Shown piece by piece: positions 8,210 to 16,433 of a stretch of DNA of 61,980 bases. Below the pieces are notes generated by a model that made no database searches, had not been told where the DNA came from, and saw only the letters and a list, made by a program, of their open reading frames with translations. How positions within the stretch are numbered: position 1 is the stretch's first letter; every line of letters begins with the position of its first letter. Both the position numbers and the translations under genes were made by a program. Where the stretch lies: the NCBI GenBank assembly GCA_035644935.1, contig DASQNO010000024.1, positions 1 to 61,980 of the forward strand, written 5' to 3'. This DNA is from CADCVW01 sp035644935 (GTDB lineage: Bacteria > Pseudomonadota > Alphaproteobacteria > Sphingomonadales > Sphingomonadaceae).

Positions 8210-10015
8210 CTAAAAGGCCTCCACCGGCAACGCCATCAGGCTCTCCGCGCCCCCCTCGATCTTGCGCCGGAACGCGTTGGTGTTGGGCATGATCCGCTCG
8301 GCGTAGAAACGGGCCGTGGTCAGCTTCGCGCTATGAAGATCGTGATCCATCGCACCGCCCGCGATCGCCTGCGCGCTCGCCTTGGCCATGCGCAGCCACA
8401 TCAGGCCCAGCGTCACGGTTCCCATCAGCTGCATGTACGGATAGCTCGCGGCCCCCGCATTGTCCGGGTTGGCGGGCGCGTTGCCCATCAGCCACATCGT
8501 CGCGGTCTGCAGGTCGTTGGCGCCGCGCTCCAGCGCCGCCGCCATGATCGCCAGCTCGCCCTCGGGACCCGCCGCCTTCGCATCGGCAATCTCCTGCGCC
8601 AGCAGCTTGAAGAACGCCTGCACCGCCCGGCCACCGTTCTGCGCCAGCTTGCGGCCGACGAGGTCCAGCGCCTGTACGCCGTTGGCGCCTTCGTAGATCA
8701 TGTTGATCCGCGCATCGCGCACGAACTGCTCCATCCCCCACTCGCGGATGTAGCCGTGGCCACCATAGATCTGCTGCGAGTCGACCGCCGTCTGAAAGCC
8801 GACATCGGTGATGTAGCCCTTGATCACCGGCGTCAGCAGCGAAACGAGGTCGTTGGCCGTCTCCCGCTCCTCCTCCGTCTGCGCCTTGTGCGCGAGGTCG
8901 ACGAGCAGCGCGCCGTAGAGGATCAGCGCGCGGCTGCCCTCCATATTGGCCTTACCCTCCATCAGCATGCGGCGGACATCGGGGTGCACGAACAGCGTAT
9001 CCGCCTTGGCGTCCGCGTCGCGGCCCGCGGGGTTGAGCGCGCGGCCCTGGCGGCGGTCCTTGGCGTAGATCACCGCGTTCTGCCGCGCGACCTCGCCCTG
9101 CGCCAGGCCCTGCATACCGACGCCCAGCCGCGCCGCGTTCATCATGATGAACATTGCGGCCAGGCCCTTGTTCTCCTCGCCCACGAGGTAGCCCGTCGCG
9201 CCGTCATAGTTGAGCAGGCAGGTCGAATTGCCGTGAATGCCCATCTTGTGCTCGATCGACCCGCAAATCACGCCGTTGCGCGCGCCCAGCGTGCCGTCGG
9301 CGTTGACGATGAACTTGGGCACGATGAACAGCGAGATGCCCTTGACGTTGTCCGGCGCCCCCGTCGTCTTGGCGAGCACCAGGTGGATGATGTTCTCCGT
9401 CAGGTCGTGCTCGCCCGACGAGATGAAGATCTTGGTGCCGCTGATCTTGTAGCTGCCATCTTCTTGCGGCTCCGCGCGCGTGCGCAGCAGGCCCAGATCG
9501 GTGCCGCAATGCGGCTCCGTCAGGTTCATCGTGCCGCCCCACTCGCCCGTGACCATCTTGGGAACGTAGGTGCGCTTCTGCTCCTCACTGCCCTTGGCCA
9601 GGATCGACGAGATCGCGCCCTGCGTCAGGCCGTTGTACATCTCGAACGCCTGGTTGGCGGATACGATATACTCGCTGATCGCGGTGGAGACGACGTGCGG
9701 CAGGCCCTGCCCGCCATATTCCTCGGGGGCGTGTAGCGTCGTCCAGCCGGCCTCGGTAAACTGCCGGTACGCTTCCTTGAACCCGTCGGGCGTCGTCACC
9801 GATCCGTCGGGATGGCGCGTGCAGCCCTGCTGGTCGCCAACCTGGTTGAGCGGCTGCAGCACTTCCTCAGAAAAACGCGCGCCCTCCGTCAGGATCGCTT
9901 CGACCATGTCCGGCGTCGCGTTCTCGAAACCCGGCAGGTTGGAGTAGCGGTCGAGCCCGATGACATGATCAAGGATGTAGCGCGTGTCACGAACGGGGGC
10001 GGTGTAGCTCGGCAT
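8210..10015 (-). CDS. Acyl-CoA dehydrogenase (long form, DmdC/AidB-like C-terminus)
   Basis: A 601-residue FAD enzyme that makes the trans-2-enoyl-CoA double bond in fatty-acid or branched-acid breakdown. The N-terminal, middle (MNLTEPHCGTDLGLLRT, FAD/substrate site) and C-terminal acyl-CoA dehydrogenase domains are present in order. The IYEGANGVQALDLVGRKL block holds the usual catalytic Glu. An extra C-terminal domain of about 120 residues places it with the long acyl-CoA dehydrogenases that include 3-methylmercaptopropionyl-CoA dehydrogenase. It lies just downstream (9 bases) of a MerR regulator on the same strand, which probably controls it. The exact acyl substrate is not readable from sequence. 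Confidence 0.92.
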   Translation of the reverse strand: MPSYTAPVRDTRYILDHVIGLDRYSNLPGFENATPDMVEAILTEGARFSEEVLQPLNQVGDQQGCTRHPDGSVTTPDGFKEAYRQFTEAGWTTLHAPEEYGGQGLPHVVSTAISEYIVSANQAFEMYNGLTQGAISSILAKGSEEQKRTYVPKMVTGEWGGTMNLTEPHCGTDLGLLRTRAEPQEDGSYKISGTKIFISSGEHDLTENIIHLVLAKTTGAPDNVKGISLFIVPKFIVNADGTLGARNGVICGSIEHKMGIHGNSTCLLNYDGATGYLVGEENKGLAAMFIMMNAARLGVGMQGLAQGEVARQNAVIYAKDRRQGRALNPAGRDADAKADTLFVHPDVRRMLMEGKANMEGSRALILYGALLVDLAHKAQTEEERETANDLVSLLTPVIKGYITDVGFQTAVDSQQIYGGHGYIREWGMEQFVRDARINMIYEGANGVQALDLVGRKLAQNGGRAVQAFFKLLAQEIADAKAAGPEGELAIMAAALERGANDLQTATMWLMGNAPANPDNAGAASYPYMQLMGTVTLGLMWLRMAKASAQAIAGGAMDHDLHSAKLTTARFYAERIMPNTNAFRRKIEGGAESLMALPVEAF

Positions 10016-10024
10016 GATGGTCCT

Positions 10025-10435
10025 TCAGGCGGCGGGTTCGATGGTGGCAATGAAGTTTTCAAGTTCGCGGATTGTAGCGTCGATGTCGTCGCGCTGCTTG
10101 TGGAGCAGCTCGACGCGTGCGCGGCATTTGTCCAGCGTCACCCGGCGCTGCGCGGCGCGGCCGTCGCCGGCGTCGTAGAGGTCGATCATCTCGCGAATGT
10201 CGGACAGCGAAAAGCCAACGCGCTTGCCGCGCAGGATCCACGCCAACCGCGCGCGGTCGCGCCACCCGTAGATGCGTGACAGGCCGACGCGGCGGGGCGC
10301 CAGCAGGCCTTCGTCCTCATAGAAGCGAAGCGCCCGCGGCGTGACGCCGAACTCGTCGCACAGGTCCGTGATCGAAAACGTCTCGGTGCTCGCCGACGCA
10401 AGCACGAAGTCGGAATGGAGGGCGGCGCGCGGCAT
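10025..10435 (-). CDS. MerR-family transcriptional regulator (LiuR-like position)
   Basis: A 136-residue regulator. The winged HTH starts at about residue 20 (FSITDLCDEFGVTPRALRFYEDEGLL), followed by the second wing and the long dimerisation helix (C-terminal coiled coil with K-C-R-A-R-V-E-L-L-H-K). There are no clustered metal-binding cysteines at the C-terminus, so metal sensing is unlikely. It heads an operon with the acyl-CoA dehydrogenase 9 bases downstream, and a perfect palindrome lies 16 bases upstream of its start. MerR proteins next to acyl-CoA genes, such as LiuR, commonly regulate branched-chain amino-acid or fatty-acid catabolism. Confidence 0.88.
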   Translation of the reverse strand: MPRAALHSDFVLASASTETFSITDLCDEFGVTPRALRFYEDEGLLAPRRVGLSRIYGWRDRARLAWILRGKRVGFSLSDIREMIDLYDAGDGRAAQRRVTLDKCRARVELLHKQRDDIDATIRELENFIATIEPAA

Positions 10436-10450
10436 CGACCCAGACTTTAG

Positions 10451-10466
10451 CTTACGTTTACGTAAG
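10451..10466. promoter_or_regulatory. Perfect palindrome CTTACG-N4-CGTAAG upstream of the MerR gene
   Basis: The 16-base site CTTACGTTTACGTAAG has 6-bp perfect inverted arms around TTTA, placed 16-31 bases upstream of the MerR start codon. The spacing and TTACGTTTACGTAA core match what I recall of LiuR-type MerR operators. It is the likely autoregulatory and target site. Confidence 0.7.
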
Positions 10467-10494
10467 GGGCAAGCGGATCAGTGCCGGCAGGGCG

Positions 10495-10974
10495 TCAGCA
10501 AAGCGTCTCGCCCGCAACATCGACGGCCTTGCGCAGATCGGCGGGCGAGGACCCCGCCTTGGCGAACGTCCCCGTCGTCAGTTCCGCCGCCTCGCCGCAA
10601 TAGTAGCTGCACTCGGCTCCTGTGACGGCGTCCAGCGTCACGCCGCCAACGCTCGTGGTCGCGGATATGTCACAGGCCGGCGCACCGTCGATGCGGAGCT
10701 TGAGCCTGTCGCCCTGCCTCTCCGCCGTGCCGCGGGCGGTGCAGTTCGCCGGACCGTCGCTTCGCGTCATCAGGCCGAATCGGAAGCCGCTCCGCTCCGC
10801 CGCCATGCACAGACGGTCCGGCTCGCCGCCGGTCCGCGCGCGTTCGTAGAGCCCGGCGAGACCACCGGTGCTCCCCTCCGCCGCCGTAACCGGCACCTGC
10901 TCGTCCGCGGCAGAACACGCGCCGACCAGGGGAACAAGCAGCAAGATCAACAACATGAGCCTTGGCACGGGCAT
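10495..10974 (-). CDS. Hypothetical lipoprotein
   Basis: A 159-residue protein with a lipoprotein signal (LILLLVPLVGAC; lipobox V-G-A-C) and a start at ATG 10974 behind GGACGGAAG. The mature part has eight further cysteines, several in the second half (TARG..., PACD, AECSYYC, ETLC), suggesting disulfides in the periplasm. No family is recognised. It stands between the MerR gene and purF with its own promoter. Confidence 0.75.
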   Translation of the reverse strand: MPVPRLMLLILLLVPLVGACSAADEQVPVTAAEGSTGGLAGLYERARTGGEPDRLCMAAERSGFRFGLMTRSDGPANCTARGTAERQGDRLKLRIDGAPACDISATTSVGGVTLDAVTGAECSYYCGEAAELTTGTFAKAGSSPADLRKAVDVAGETLC

Positions 10975-11061
10975 CTTCCGTCCTAACTTATGACAATGAC
11001 GCGACAAGCCGGCGCGTCCCGACTATAGCGCCTGCACTAGCGGGGATCCTCGACGGGTACG

Positions 11062-12537
11062 ATGCTCACCACCCATCCATATCACGACGACCACCTGCGC
11101 GAAGAGTGCGGCGTGTTCGGCATCTGGAGCCCGCCGTCGTCGGATGCGGGCGCGGCGGCGTCGTTCGTCGCGCTCGGCCTTCACGCGCTGCAGCATCGCG
11201 GCCAGGAAGCGGCGGGCATCACCAGTTGGGACGGCGCGGCCTTCCACACGCACCGGGCGATGGGTCACGTCGGGGGCACGTTCGACCGTGCCGAGATCAT
11301 CCGCGCTCTGCCCGGCCGTGTCGGCATGGGCCACGTGCGTTATTCCACCAGCGGCGATTCGGCGTTGCGCAACGTCCAGCCGCTGTTCGCCGAACTTGCC
11401 AGCGGCGGCTTCGCGATCGCGCACAACGGCAACATTTCCAACGCGCTGAAGCTGCGCCGCGAACTCAACCGGCGAGGATCCATTTTCCAGTCGACGTCGG
11501 ACACCGAAGTCATCATCCACCTTGTCGCCACGTCCAACTACCGGACGCTGCTCGACAAGTTCATCGATGCCCTGAAGCAGGTCGAGGGCGCCTATTCGCT
11601 TATCTGCATGACGCCCGAAGGAATGATCGCCTGCCGCGACCCGCTGGGCATCCGGCCGCTGGTGCTGGGCAAGCTCGACGGCGCCTTCATCTTCGCCTCG
11701 GAAACGGTGGCGCTGGACGTCGTCGGTGCCGAATTCCTGCGCAGCGTCGAGCCCGGCGAGATGATCATCGTGTCCGACCGCGGCTTCCGCTCGCACCGTC
11801 CGTTCGCGCCCGTGTCCCCGCGCCCCTGCATCTTTGAACATGTCTATTTCTCGCGTCCCGACAGCATCGTCGACGGCACGTCGGTCTACGACGTCCGCAA
11901 GAACATCGGTGCGGAGCTCGCCCGCGAAAGCCCGGTCGATGCCGACATCGTGGTCCCCGTCCCCGACAGCGGCGTTCCGGCGGCGATCGGCTACGCGCAG
12001 GCATCTGGCATTCCGTTCGAACTCGGCATCATCCGGTCGCATTATGTCGGCCGCACGTTCATCCAGCCGTCGGACGGCGTGCGCAACCTTGGCGTCAAGC
12101 TGAAGCACAATGCCAACAGCGCGCTGATTCGCGGCAAGCGGATCGTGCTGATCGACGATTCGATCGTGCGCGGCACGACCTCGCTCAAGATCGTCCAGAT
12201 GATGCGCGACGCCGGCGCGGCCGAGGTCCACTTCCGGGTGGCGAGCCCGCCCACACGCCACAGCTGCTATTACGGCGTCGACACGCCCGAACGCGAGAAC
12301 CTGCTCGCCGCGCAAATGGACGTGGGTGCGATGACCAAATTCATCCACGCGGACAGCCTCGCCTTCGTCTCAATCGAAGGCCTGTACCGCGCGCTTAGCG
12401 AAGACACGCGCGACCCGCGCCGGCCGCAGCGTTGCGACGCATGCTTCACCGGCGACTATCCGACCAGCCTGACCGACGAGGACGAAGCCTCGCCACGCGA
12501 CCAGTTCTCGCTATTGCAGGAGCGAGTGGCTTCCTAA
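11062..12537 (+). CDS. purF: Amidophosphoribosyltransferase (first step of purine synthesis)
   Basis: A 491-residue enzyme making phosphoribosylamine from PRPP and glutamine. The N-terminal glutaminase (Ntn hydrolase) begins at Cys16 after a short propeptide (HLREE/CGVFGIW), so self-processing is expected. The LQHRGQEAAGI and RYSTSG blocks are intact. The C-terminal phosphoribosyltransferase has the PRPP loop IVLIDDSIVRGTT at about residue 365. The C-terminal CxxxxxxC-type cysteines seen in Fe-S-containing relatives are only partly represented. It is followed by a strong hairpin and an SDR gene. Confidence 0.96.
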   Translation: MLTTHPYHDDHLREECGVFGIWSPPSSDAGAAASFVALGLHALQHRGQEAAGITSWDGAAFHTHRAMGHVGGTFDRAEIIRALPGRVGMGHVRYSTSGDSALRNVQPLFAELASGGFAIAHNGNISNALKLRRELNRRGSIFQSTSDTEVIIHLVATSNYRTLLDKFIDALKQVEGAYSLICMTPEGMIACRDPLGIRPLVLGKLDGAFIFASETVALDVVGAEFLRSVEPGEMIIVSDRGFRSHRPFAPVSPRPCIFEHVYFSRPDSIVDGTSVYDVRKNIGAELARESPVDADIVVPVPDSGVPAAIGYAQASGIPFELGIIRSHYVGRTFIQPSDGVRNLGVKLKHNANSALIRGKRIVLIDDSIVRGTTSLKIVQMMRDAGAAEVHFRVASPPTRHSCYYGVDTPERENLLAAQMDVGAMTKFIHADSLAFVSIEGLYRALSEDTRDPRRPQRCDACFTGDYPTSLTDEDEASPRDQFSLLQERVAS

Positions 12538-12556
12538 TTCGCCGGTCGCTTCACTG

Positions 12557-12620
12557 GTTCGTCCCGAGTGTAAACGAGGGGCGCCCGCACCAACGCCCCT
12601 CGATTACAATCGGGACGAAC
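12557..12620. repeat. 27-bp inverted repeat (2 mismatches) between purF and the SDR gene
   Basis: The arms 12557-12583 and 12594-12620 pair over 27 bases with two mismatches, leaving a 10-base loop. The arms begin GTTCGTCCCGA and end GAGGGGCG. The element ends only four bases before the ATG of the next gene, so its right arm covers the place of the ribosome-binding site. There is no T-run, so it is not a classical terminator. It probably belongs to the mobile palindromes of this genome. Confidence 0.85.
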
Positions 12621-12624
12621 GAAC

Positions 12625-13329
12625 ATGTCTAAGCCATTGCAGGATCAGCTCGCCCTAGTCACCGGCGCGTCGCGCGGCATCGGCGCGGCCACCGCAGAAG
12701 CGCTCGCCGCCGCCGGCGCGCACGTCATCCTGACGGCACGCACCGGCGGCGATCTCGAAAAGGTGGAAGACCGCATCCACGCGGCCGGCGGCAGCGCCAC
12801 GATCGCGCCACTGGACCTGACCGACGGCACGGCCATCGCCAAGCTGGCCGACGCGGTCGCCGGCCGCTGGCCCGCGCTCGACATGCTTGTGCTCAACGCC
12901 GCCATGCTGGGCAGCCTGACGCCCGTGCAGGCGATCGACGCCGCCGAATTCGGCAAGGTCATCCAATTGAACCTGCTCAGCCAGCAGGCGATGATCGCCG
13001 CCTTCGACCCGCTGCTCCGCAAATCGCGCGACGCCCGCGTCGCGGCGCTGACCTCCAGTGTCGGCGCCGCGCCGCGCGCATTCTGGGGCGCGTACGGGGC
13101 GTCGAAGGCGGCGCTCGACACGCTGCTGCTCGCTTATGCCGCGGAAAACCGTAATCTCGGCCGCGTCCGCGTCGCGGTCGTCGACCCCGGCGCCACCGCC
13201 ACGGTCATGCGCGCCCGCGCCTTTCCGGGCGAGGACCCGGCCACGATCAAGGCGCCGGCCGTGGTCGGCGACGCAGTTGCGACGCTGCTGACCCAGGACT
13301 TCGCCTCGGGCACGCGGCTGACCCTTTGA
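12625..13329 (+). CDS. Short-chain dehydrogenase/reductase (SDR), NAD(P)-dependent
   Basis: A 234-residue classical SDR. The cofactor loop is T-G-A-S-R-G-I-G (residues 14-21), followed by L-N-A-A (NAG motif), catalytic Ser in LTSSVG, and Y-G-A-S-K (Tyr and Lys of the active site). The C-terminal substrate region is short, as in the YciK-like group. The start is ATG 12625. No clear Shine-Dalgarno is visible, because that place is taken by the hairpin arm. The substrate is unknown. Confidence 0.9.
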   Translation: MSKPLQDQLALVTGASRGIGAATAEALAAAGAHVILTARTGGDLEKVEDRIHAAGGSATIAPLDLTDGTAIAKLADAVAGRWPALDMLVLNAAMLGSLTPVQAIDAAEFGKVIQLNLLSQQAMIAAFDPLLRKSRDARVAALTSSVGAAPRAFWGAYGASKAALDTLLLAYAAENRNLGRVRVAVVDPGATATVMRARAFPGEDPATIKAPAVVGDAVATLLTQDFASGTRLTL

Positions 13330-13363
13330 CGTCATCCCGGCGCAGGCCGGGACCTCAGCGGGG
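13330..13363. repeat. Half copy of the 'gtcatcccggcg' repeat (family B)
   Basis: A single arm reading gtcatcccggcgcaggccgg, the same family as complete pairs at 14861-14953, 24661-24746 and 33769-33858. Here the partner arm is missing or decayed. Confidence 0.55.
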
Positions 13364-13406
13364 GGAGATTGTTTCTCTTTCCGTAACGGCGTCGCCACGC
13401 TTGAAC

Positions 13407-13542
13407 GTCCTCCCCTCGCTTTCGAGGGGAGGGGGACCAGCGAAGCTGGTGGAGGGGCTTCTTGTCCCGGAACTGGAAGAAGCCTCTCCCCCATCCCGCT
13501 ACGCGGGACGGTCCCCCTCCGCCGCAAAAAACGGGGAGGACG
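13407..13542. repeat. Long palindromic intergenic element (family A)
   Basis: A second copy of the 4166-4299 element: outer arms gtcctcccctcgc and a closing ggggaggac, inner arms gtggaggggctt and gaagcctctccc. It lies between the convergent SDR and methyltransferase genes. Confidence 0.8.
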
Positions 13543-13585
13543 TAATCATGGAACCCGCGCATCCGGCCGGTTCAACCCGGCCGGA

Positions 13586-14845
13586 TCAAACCTTAACCAG
13601 CGTCACCTGCGCGACATCGATACCGCCGCCGCGAAACCCGCCCTCACTGTACATCAGGTAGTAGCGCCAAAGATCGACGAAGCGCCGGTCGAACCCTTCG
13701 GGCAGCCGGCCTTCCGCCACCGCCTCGTCGAACCGCACGCGCCAGCGCCTGAGCGTTTCGGCATAGTGCGGCCCGTACCCCCGGCGGTTCTCCCAGCGCA
13801 GCCCCGCCGCCTCTGCCAGCGTCCGGAAGCGCGGCTCATCGATCAGCATGCCCCCCGGGAAGATATATGCCTGGATGAAATCCGCGCTGGAGGCGTAGGC
13901 GTCGAACAGCGCGTGATCGATCGAGATGAGCTGGATCGCCGCGCGCCCGCCGGGTTTCAGCAGCCTCGCGACGCTGGCGAGGTAAGCGGGCCAATATTCC
14001 TGCCCGACCGCCTCTACCATCTCGACGCTGACCAGCGCATCATACTGCCCGTGCGCGTCGCGATAGTCCTGAAGCAGGATGCGCGCGTCCAGCCCGGACA
14101 GGCGGCTGTCCGCCAGGCTCTTCTGGGCGTCGGACAGCGTCAGCCCAGTGACCGACACGCCATAGTCGCGTGCCGCGATCTCCGCCAGTGAACCCCAGCC
14201 CGATCCGATCTCGAACAGGCTCTGCCCAGGCCTGAGGTCGAGCCGATCGAGCAACAATTTGATCTTGCGCGCTTGCGCCGCTTCCAGCGGCTCGTCTGGC
14301 GCATCTGGATCGGCGAACACCGCGCTCGAATAGGTCATGCTCTGGTCGAGCCAGGCAGCGTAGAATTCGTTTCCCAGGTCGTAATGCGCGAGGATATTCT
14401 GCCGTGCGCGCGCGATGGTGTTGCTGCGCAGCGCATGAAGCGCGCGATGCGCAAGGCGCGAAACGCCTTTGGCGCGAGCTACTTGCCCCAACGTCTTGCC
14501 ATTGCGCATGAAAAGGTCGAACAACGGCACCGGATCCGGGCTCGACCATTCGCCCGCCGCCCAGGCGCGGTACCAGCCCGCCGATCCCGACGCGACGAGC
14601 CGCACCAAGGCCATCCAGCTGTGCAGGTGCACCACCGGCACCGGCCCCGGCGCGCGCCCGCCCAGCATGAGCGCCGACCCGTCCGGTAGTGTGGCGTCGA
14701 TCGCGCCTTGGCGAAGGCCTCGGTCGATCGCACGGAGCACGGGCGCCATCGCGGCCGAGGCTAGCCTGCCGCGCAGCCGGTCACCAATTCCAGCGTTTCT
14801 TCCAAACGTCGCCACGGGCTGGTCGGAGTCGGCGTTCAACTTCAA
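13586..14845 (-). CDS. Cyclopropane-fatty-acyl-phospholipid synthase-like SAM methyltransferase
   Basis: About 419 residues. An N-terminal domain of 120 residues precedes the hallmark 'AHYDLGNEFYAAWLDQSMTYSSA' and the SAM-binding loop FEIGSGWGSLAE (near residue 200). LISIDHALFDAYASSADFIQAYIFPGG is also typical of Cfa enzymes. These add a methylene bridge (or a methyl group) to unsaturated acyl chains of membrane phospholipids. The best start is TTG 14845 behind AAGGG; the frame stays open to 14950 only because a palindromic repeat (14861-14953) adds codons. It lies downstream of the photolyase on the same strand, a pairing often seen in Sphingomonas and relatives. Confidence 0.87.
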   Translation of the reverse strand: MKLNADSDQPVATFGRNAGIGDRLRGRLASAAMAPVLRAIDRGLRQGAIDATLPDGSALMLGGRAPGPVPVVHLHSWMALVRLVASGSAGWYRAWAAGEWSSPDPVPLFDLFMRNGKTLGQVARAKGVSRLAHRALHALRSNTIARARQNILAHYDLGNEFYAAWLDQSMTYSSAVFADPDAPDEPLEAAQARKIKLLLDRLDLRPGQSLFEIGSGWGSLAEIAARDYGVSVTGLTLSDAQKSLADSRLSGLDARILLQDYRDAHGQYDALVSVEMVEAVGQEYWPAYLASVARLLKPGGRAAIQLISIDHALFDAYASSADFIQAYIFPGGMLIDEPRFRTLAEAAGLRWENRRGYGPHYAETLRRWRVRFDEAVAEGRLPEGFDRRFVDLWRYYLMYSEGGFRGGGIDVAQVTLVKV

Positions 14846-14860
14846 AACCGCTGCCCTTGC

Positions 14861-14953
14861 GTCATCCCGTCGCATGCCGGGATCTCGGTGGAAGTCGCAC
14901 GGCGCCGATGCCGTTCCGATCTTTGCAGAGATGCCAGCCTGCGCTGGCATGAC
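14861..14953. repeat. Palindromic repeat family B ('gtcatcccg...cggcatgac')
   Basis: Facing arms 14861-14885 (gtcatcccgtcgcatgccgg) and 14929-14953 (ending gctggcatgac) flank a 43-base middle. It separates photolyase and methyltransferase and creates a false N-terminal extension of the latter. Confidence 0.75.
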
Positions 14954-14969
14954 GCGCGCCGGTAAGCAA

Positions 14970-16352
14970 CTAGGCGCGGGTGCTCGCCAGCGCCTTGAGC
15001 GCGCGCGCCCGCCCCTCCTTGTGGCCGATGATCTTGGCCGGATAATCGGCCGGGCGCGCGTCGAACGCGTCCGGGTCGTGGATCTCTTCTTCGGTCAGGC
15101 CGGACAGTTCCGGCACCCACTGCCGGATATACCCGGCGGCGTCGAACTTCGCCGACTGGGTCAGCGGCGCCATGATCCGGGCGAACTGGTTGGCGTCGAA
15201 CCCCGTTCCGGCAATCCACTGCCAGTTCACCGCATTGTTGCCGAAATCGGCGTCGACAAGCGTGTCCCAGAAATATCGCGCCCCGATCCGCCAATCGAGC
15301 AGCAGATGCTTCACACTGAAACTGGCGGCGATCATCCGCACGCGGTTGTGCATCCACCCGGTCTGCCACAGCTGCCGCATGCCGGCATCGACGATCGGAT
15401 ACCCCGTGCGCCCGCGCCGCCAGGCGTCGTATTCGGAAGACGCTGCGGGATCGTCCAACTGCCGCCAGGGGAACCGCTCGAAATCCTCGCGGGCGTGCCT
15501 GTCGCCGATCGTCGGTGCACTTGCGGCCACGCCGGTTGTGAAGTCACGCCAGGCCAGCTCCTTCAGGAACTTGTCGGCAATGGCCGGCGCGTGCGCGTCC
15601 GTCGCTTGGTGGTACACCGTCGCCGGCGAAATCTCGCCCCAGTGCAGATGCGGCGACAGCCGGGAGGTGCCCTCTTCGGACGGCATGTTTCGGCGGTCCA
15701 GATAGCCGGGAACGCCGCGGAGGAAACGCGCGAGATTGTCCGCCGCGCCGGCCTCCCCCGGACGCCACACCGGGCCGAAGCCCGTTGCCCAGTCCGGCTT
15801 GGTCGGCAGCAAGCGCCAATCGGCTAGCGTTTCGGACACCGGCCACTCTTCGGGCGCTGGCACCTTGGCCGGCGCGGCGACCGGCGCGGGCGGCGGCAGA
15901 TGCGCCTGCAGCGCGCGCCAGAACGGCGAGTAGATCTTGTAAGGCTTGCCCGATCCGCTGACGAGGTCGCGCGGCGGCGCCAGCTGGTTGCCGTCGTGCA
16001 GTACGAGGTCGAGCCGGTCGGCGACACGGCGCTCCGCTTCGATCCACCAGGGCTCGTAGTGCCGCAGCGCGTGCACGCTGGTCGCGCCGACCTCGCCGGC
16101 GAGCGCCGCAAGAACATCGGCACATTCGCCGCGACGCAGGATCAGGCTCGACCCGCGCGCCTCGAAATCGGCCGCCAGCGCCGCCAGGCTGTGGTGCAGC
16201 CACCACCGCTGCGCCCCGCCGATCTTCCAGTCGCCGGGGCTGACGTCGTCCAGCACGAAGATCGGTACGACCGGACCCTGTTGGCCCGCCGCTGCCAGTG
16301 CCGGCTGATCGGCGAGACGAAGGTCCTGGCGCAACCAAAGGATGGTAGTCAT
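14970..16352 (-). CDS. phrB: Deoxyribodipyrimidine photolyase (class I CPD type)
   Basis: A 460-residue flavoprotein that repairs UV-made pyrimidine dimers with light. The N-terminal alpha/beta antenna domain begins TTILWLRQDLRLADQPAL. The C-terminal FAD domain holds EGTSRLSPHLHWGEIS, WRDF, and the cluster W-M-H-N-R-V-R-M with DADFGNNAVNWQW, all hallmarks of class I photolyases. The start is ATG 16352 behind GAGGA. It is transcribed ahead of the Cfa-like methyltransferase with a repeat between them. Confidence 0.94.
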   Translation of the reverse strand: MTTILWLRQDLRLADQPALAAAGQQGPVVPIFVLDDVSPGDWKIGGAQRWWLHHSLAALAADFEARGSSLILRRGECADVLAALAGEVGATSVHALRHYEPWWIEAERRVADRLDLVLHDGNQLAPPRDLVSGSGKPYKIYSPFWRALQAHLPPPAPVAAPAKVPAPEEWPVSETLADWRLLPTKPDWATGFGPVWRPGEAGAADNLARFLRGVPGYLDRRNMPSEEGTSRLSPHLHWGEISPATVYHQATDAHAPAIADKFLKELAWRDFTTGVAASAPTIGDRHAREDFERFPWRQLDDPAASSEYDAWRRGRTGYPIVDAGMRQLWQTGWMHNRVRMIAASFSVKHLLLDWRIGARYFWDTLVDADFGNNAVNWQWIAGTGFDANQFARIMAPLTQSAKFDAAGYIRQWVPELSGLTEEEIHDPDAFDARPADYPAKIIGHKEGRARALKALASTRA

Positions 16353-16433
16353 GTAGGTCCTCGTCCGAAACCTTGTCCGAATAGATGATGCCGGGGCAAG
16401 CCGCCGCGGCAAATCACCTGCGTCACAAGCGCA

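Noticed and set aside
8333..9736. 467-codon open frame on the plus strand
   Set aside because: It is antisense to the acyl-CoA dehydrogenase and is His/Arg/Ala-rich with no fold or motif; a GC-rich shadow.
14846..14950. N-terminal extension of the Cfa-like methyltransferase
   Set aside because: The added residues come from a family B palindrome and are not part of the enzyme family.
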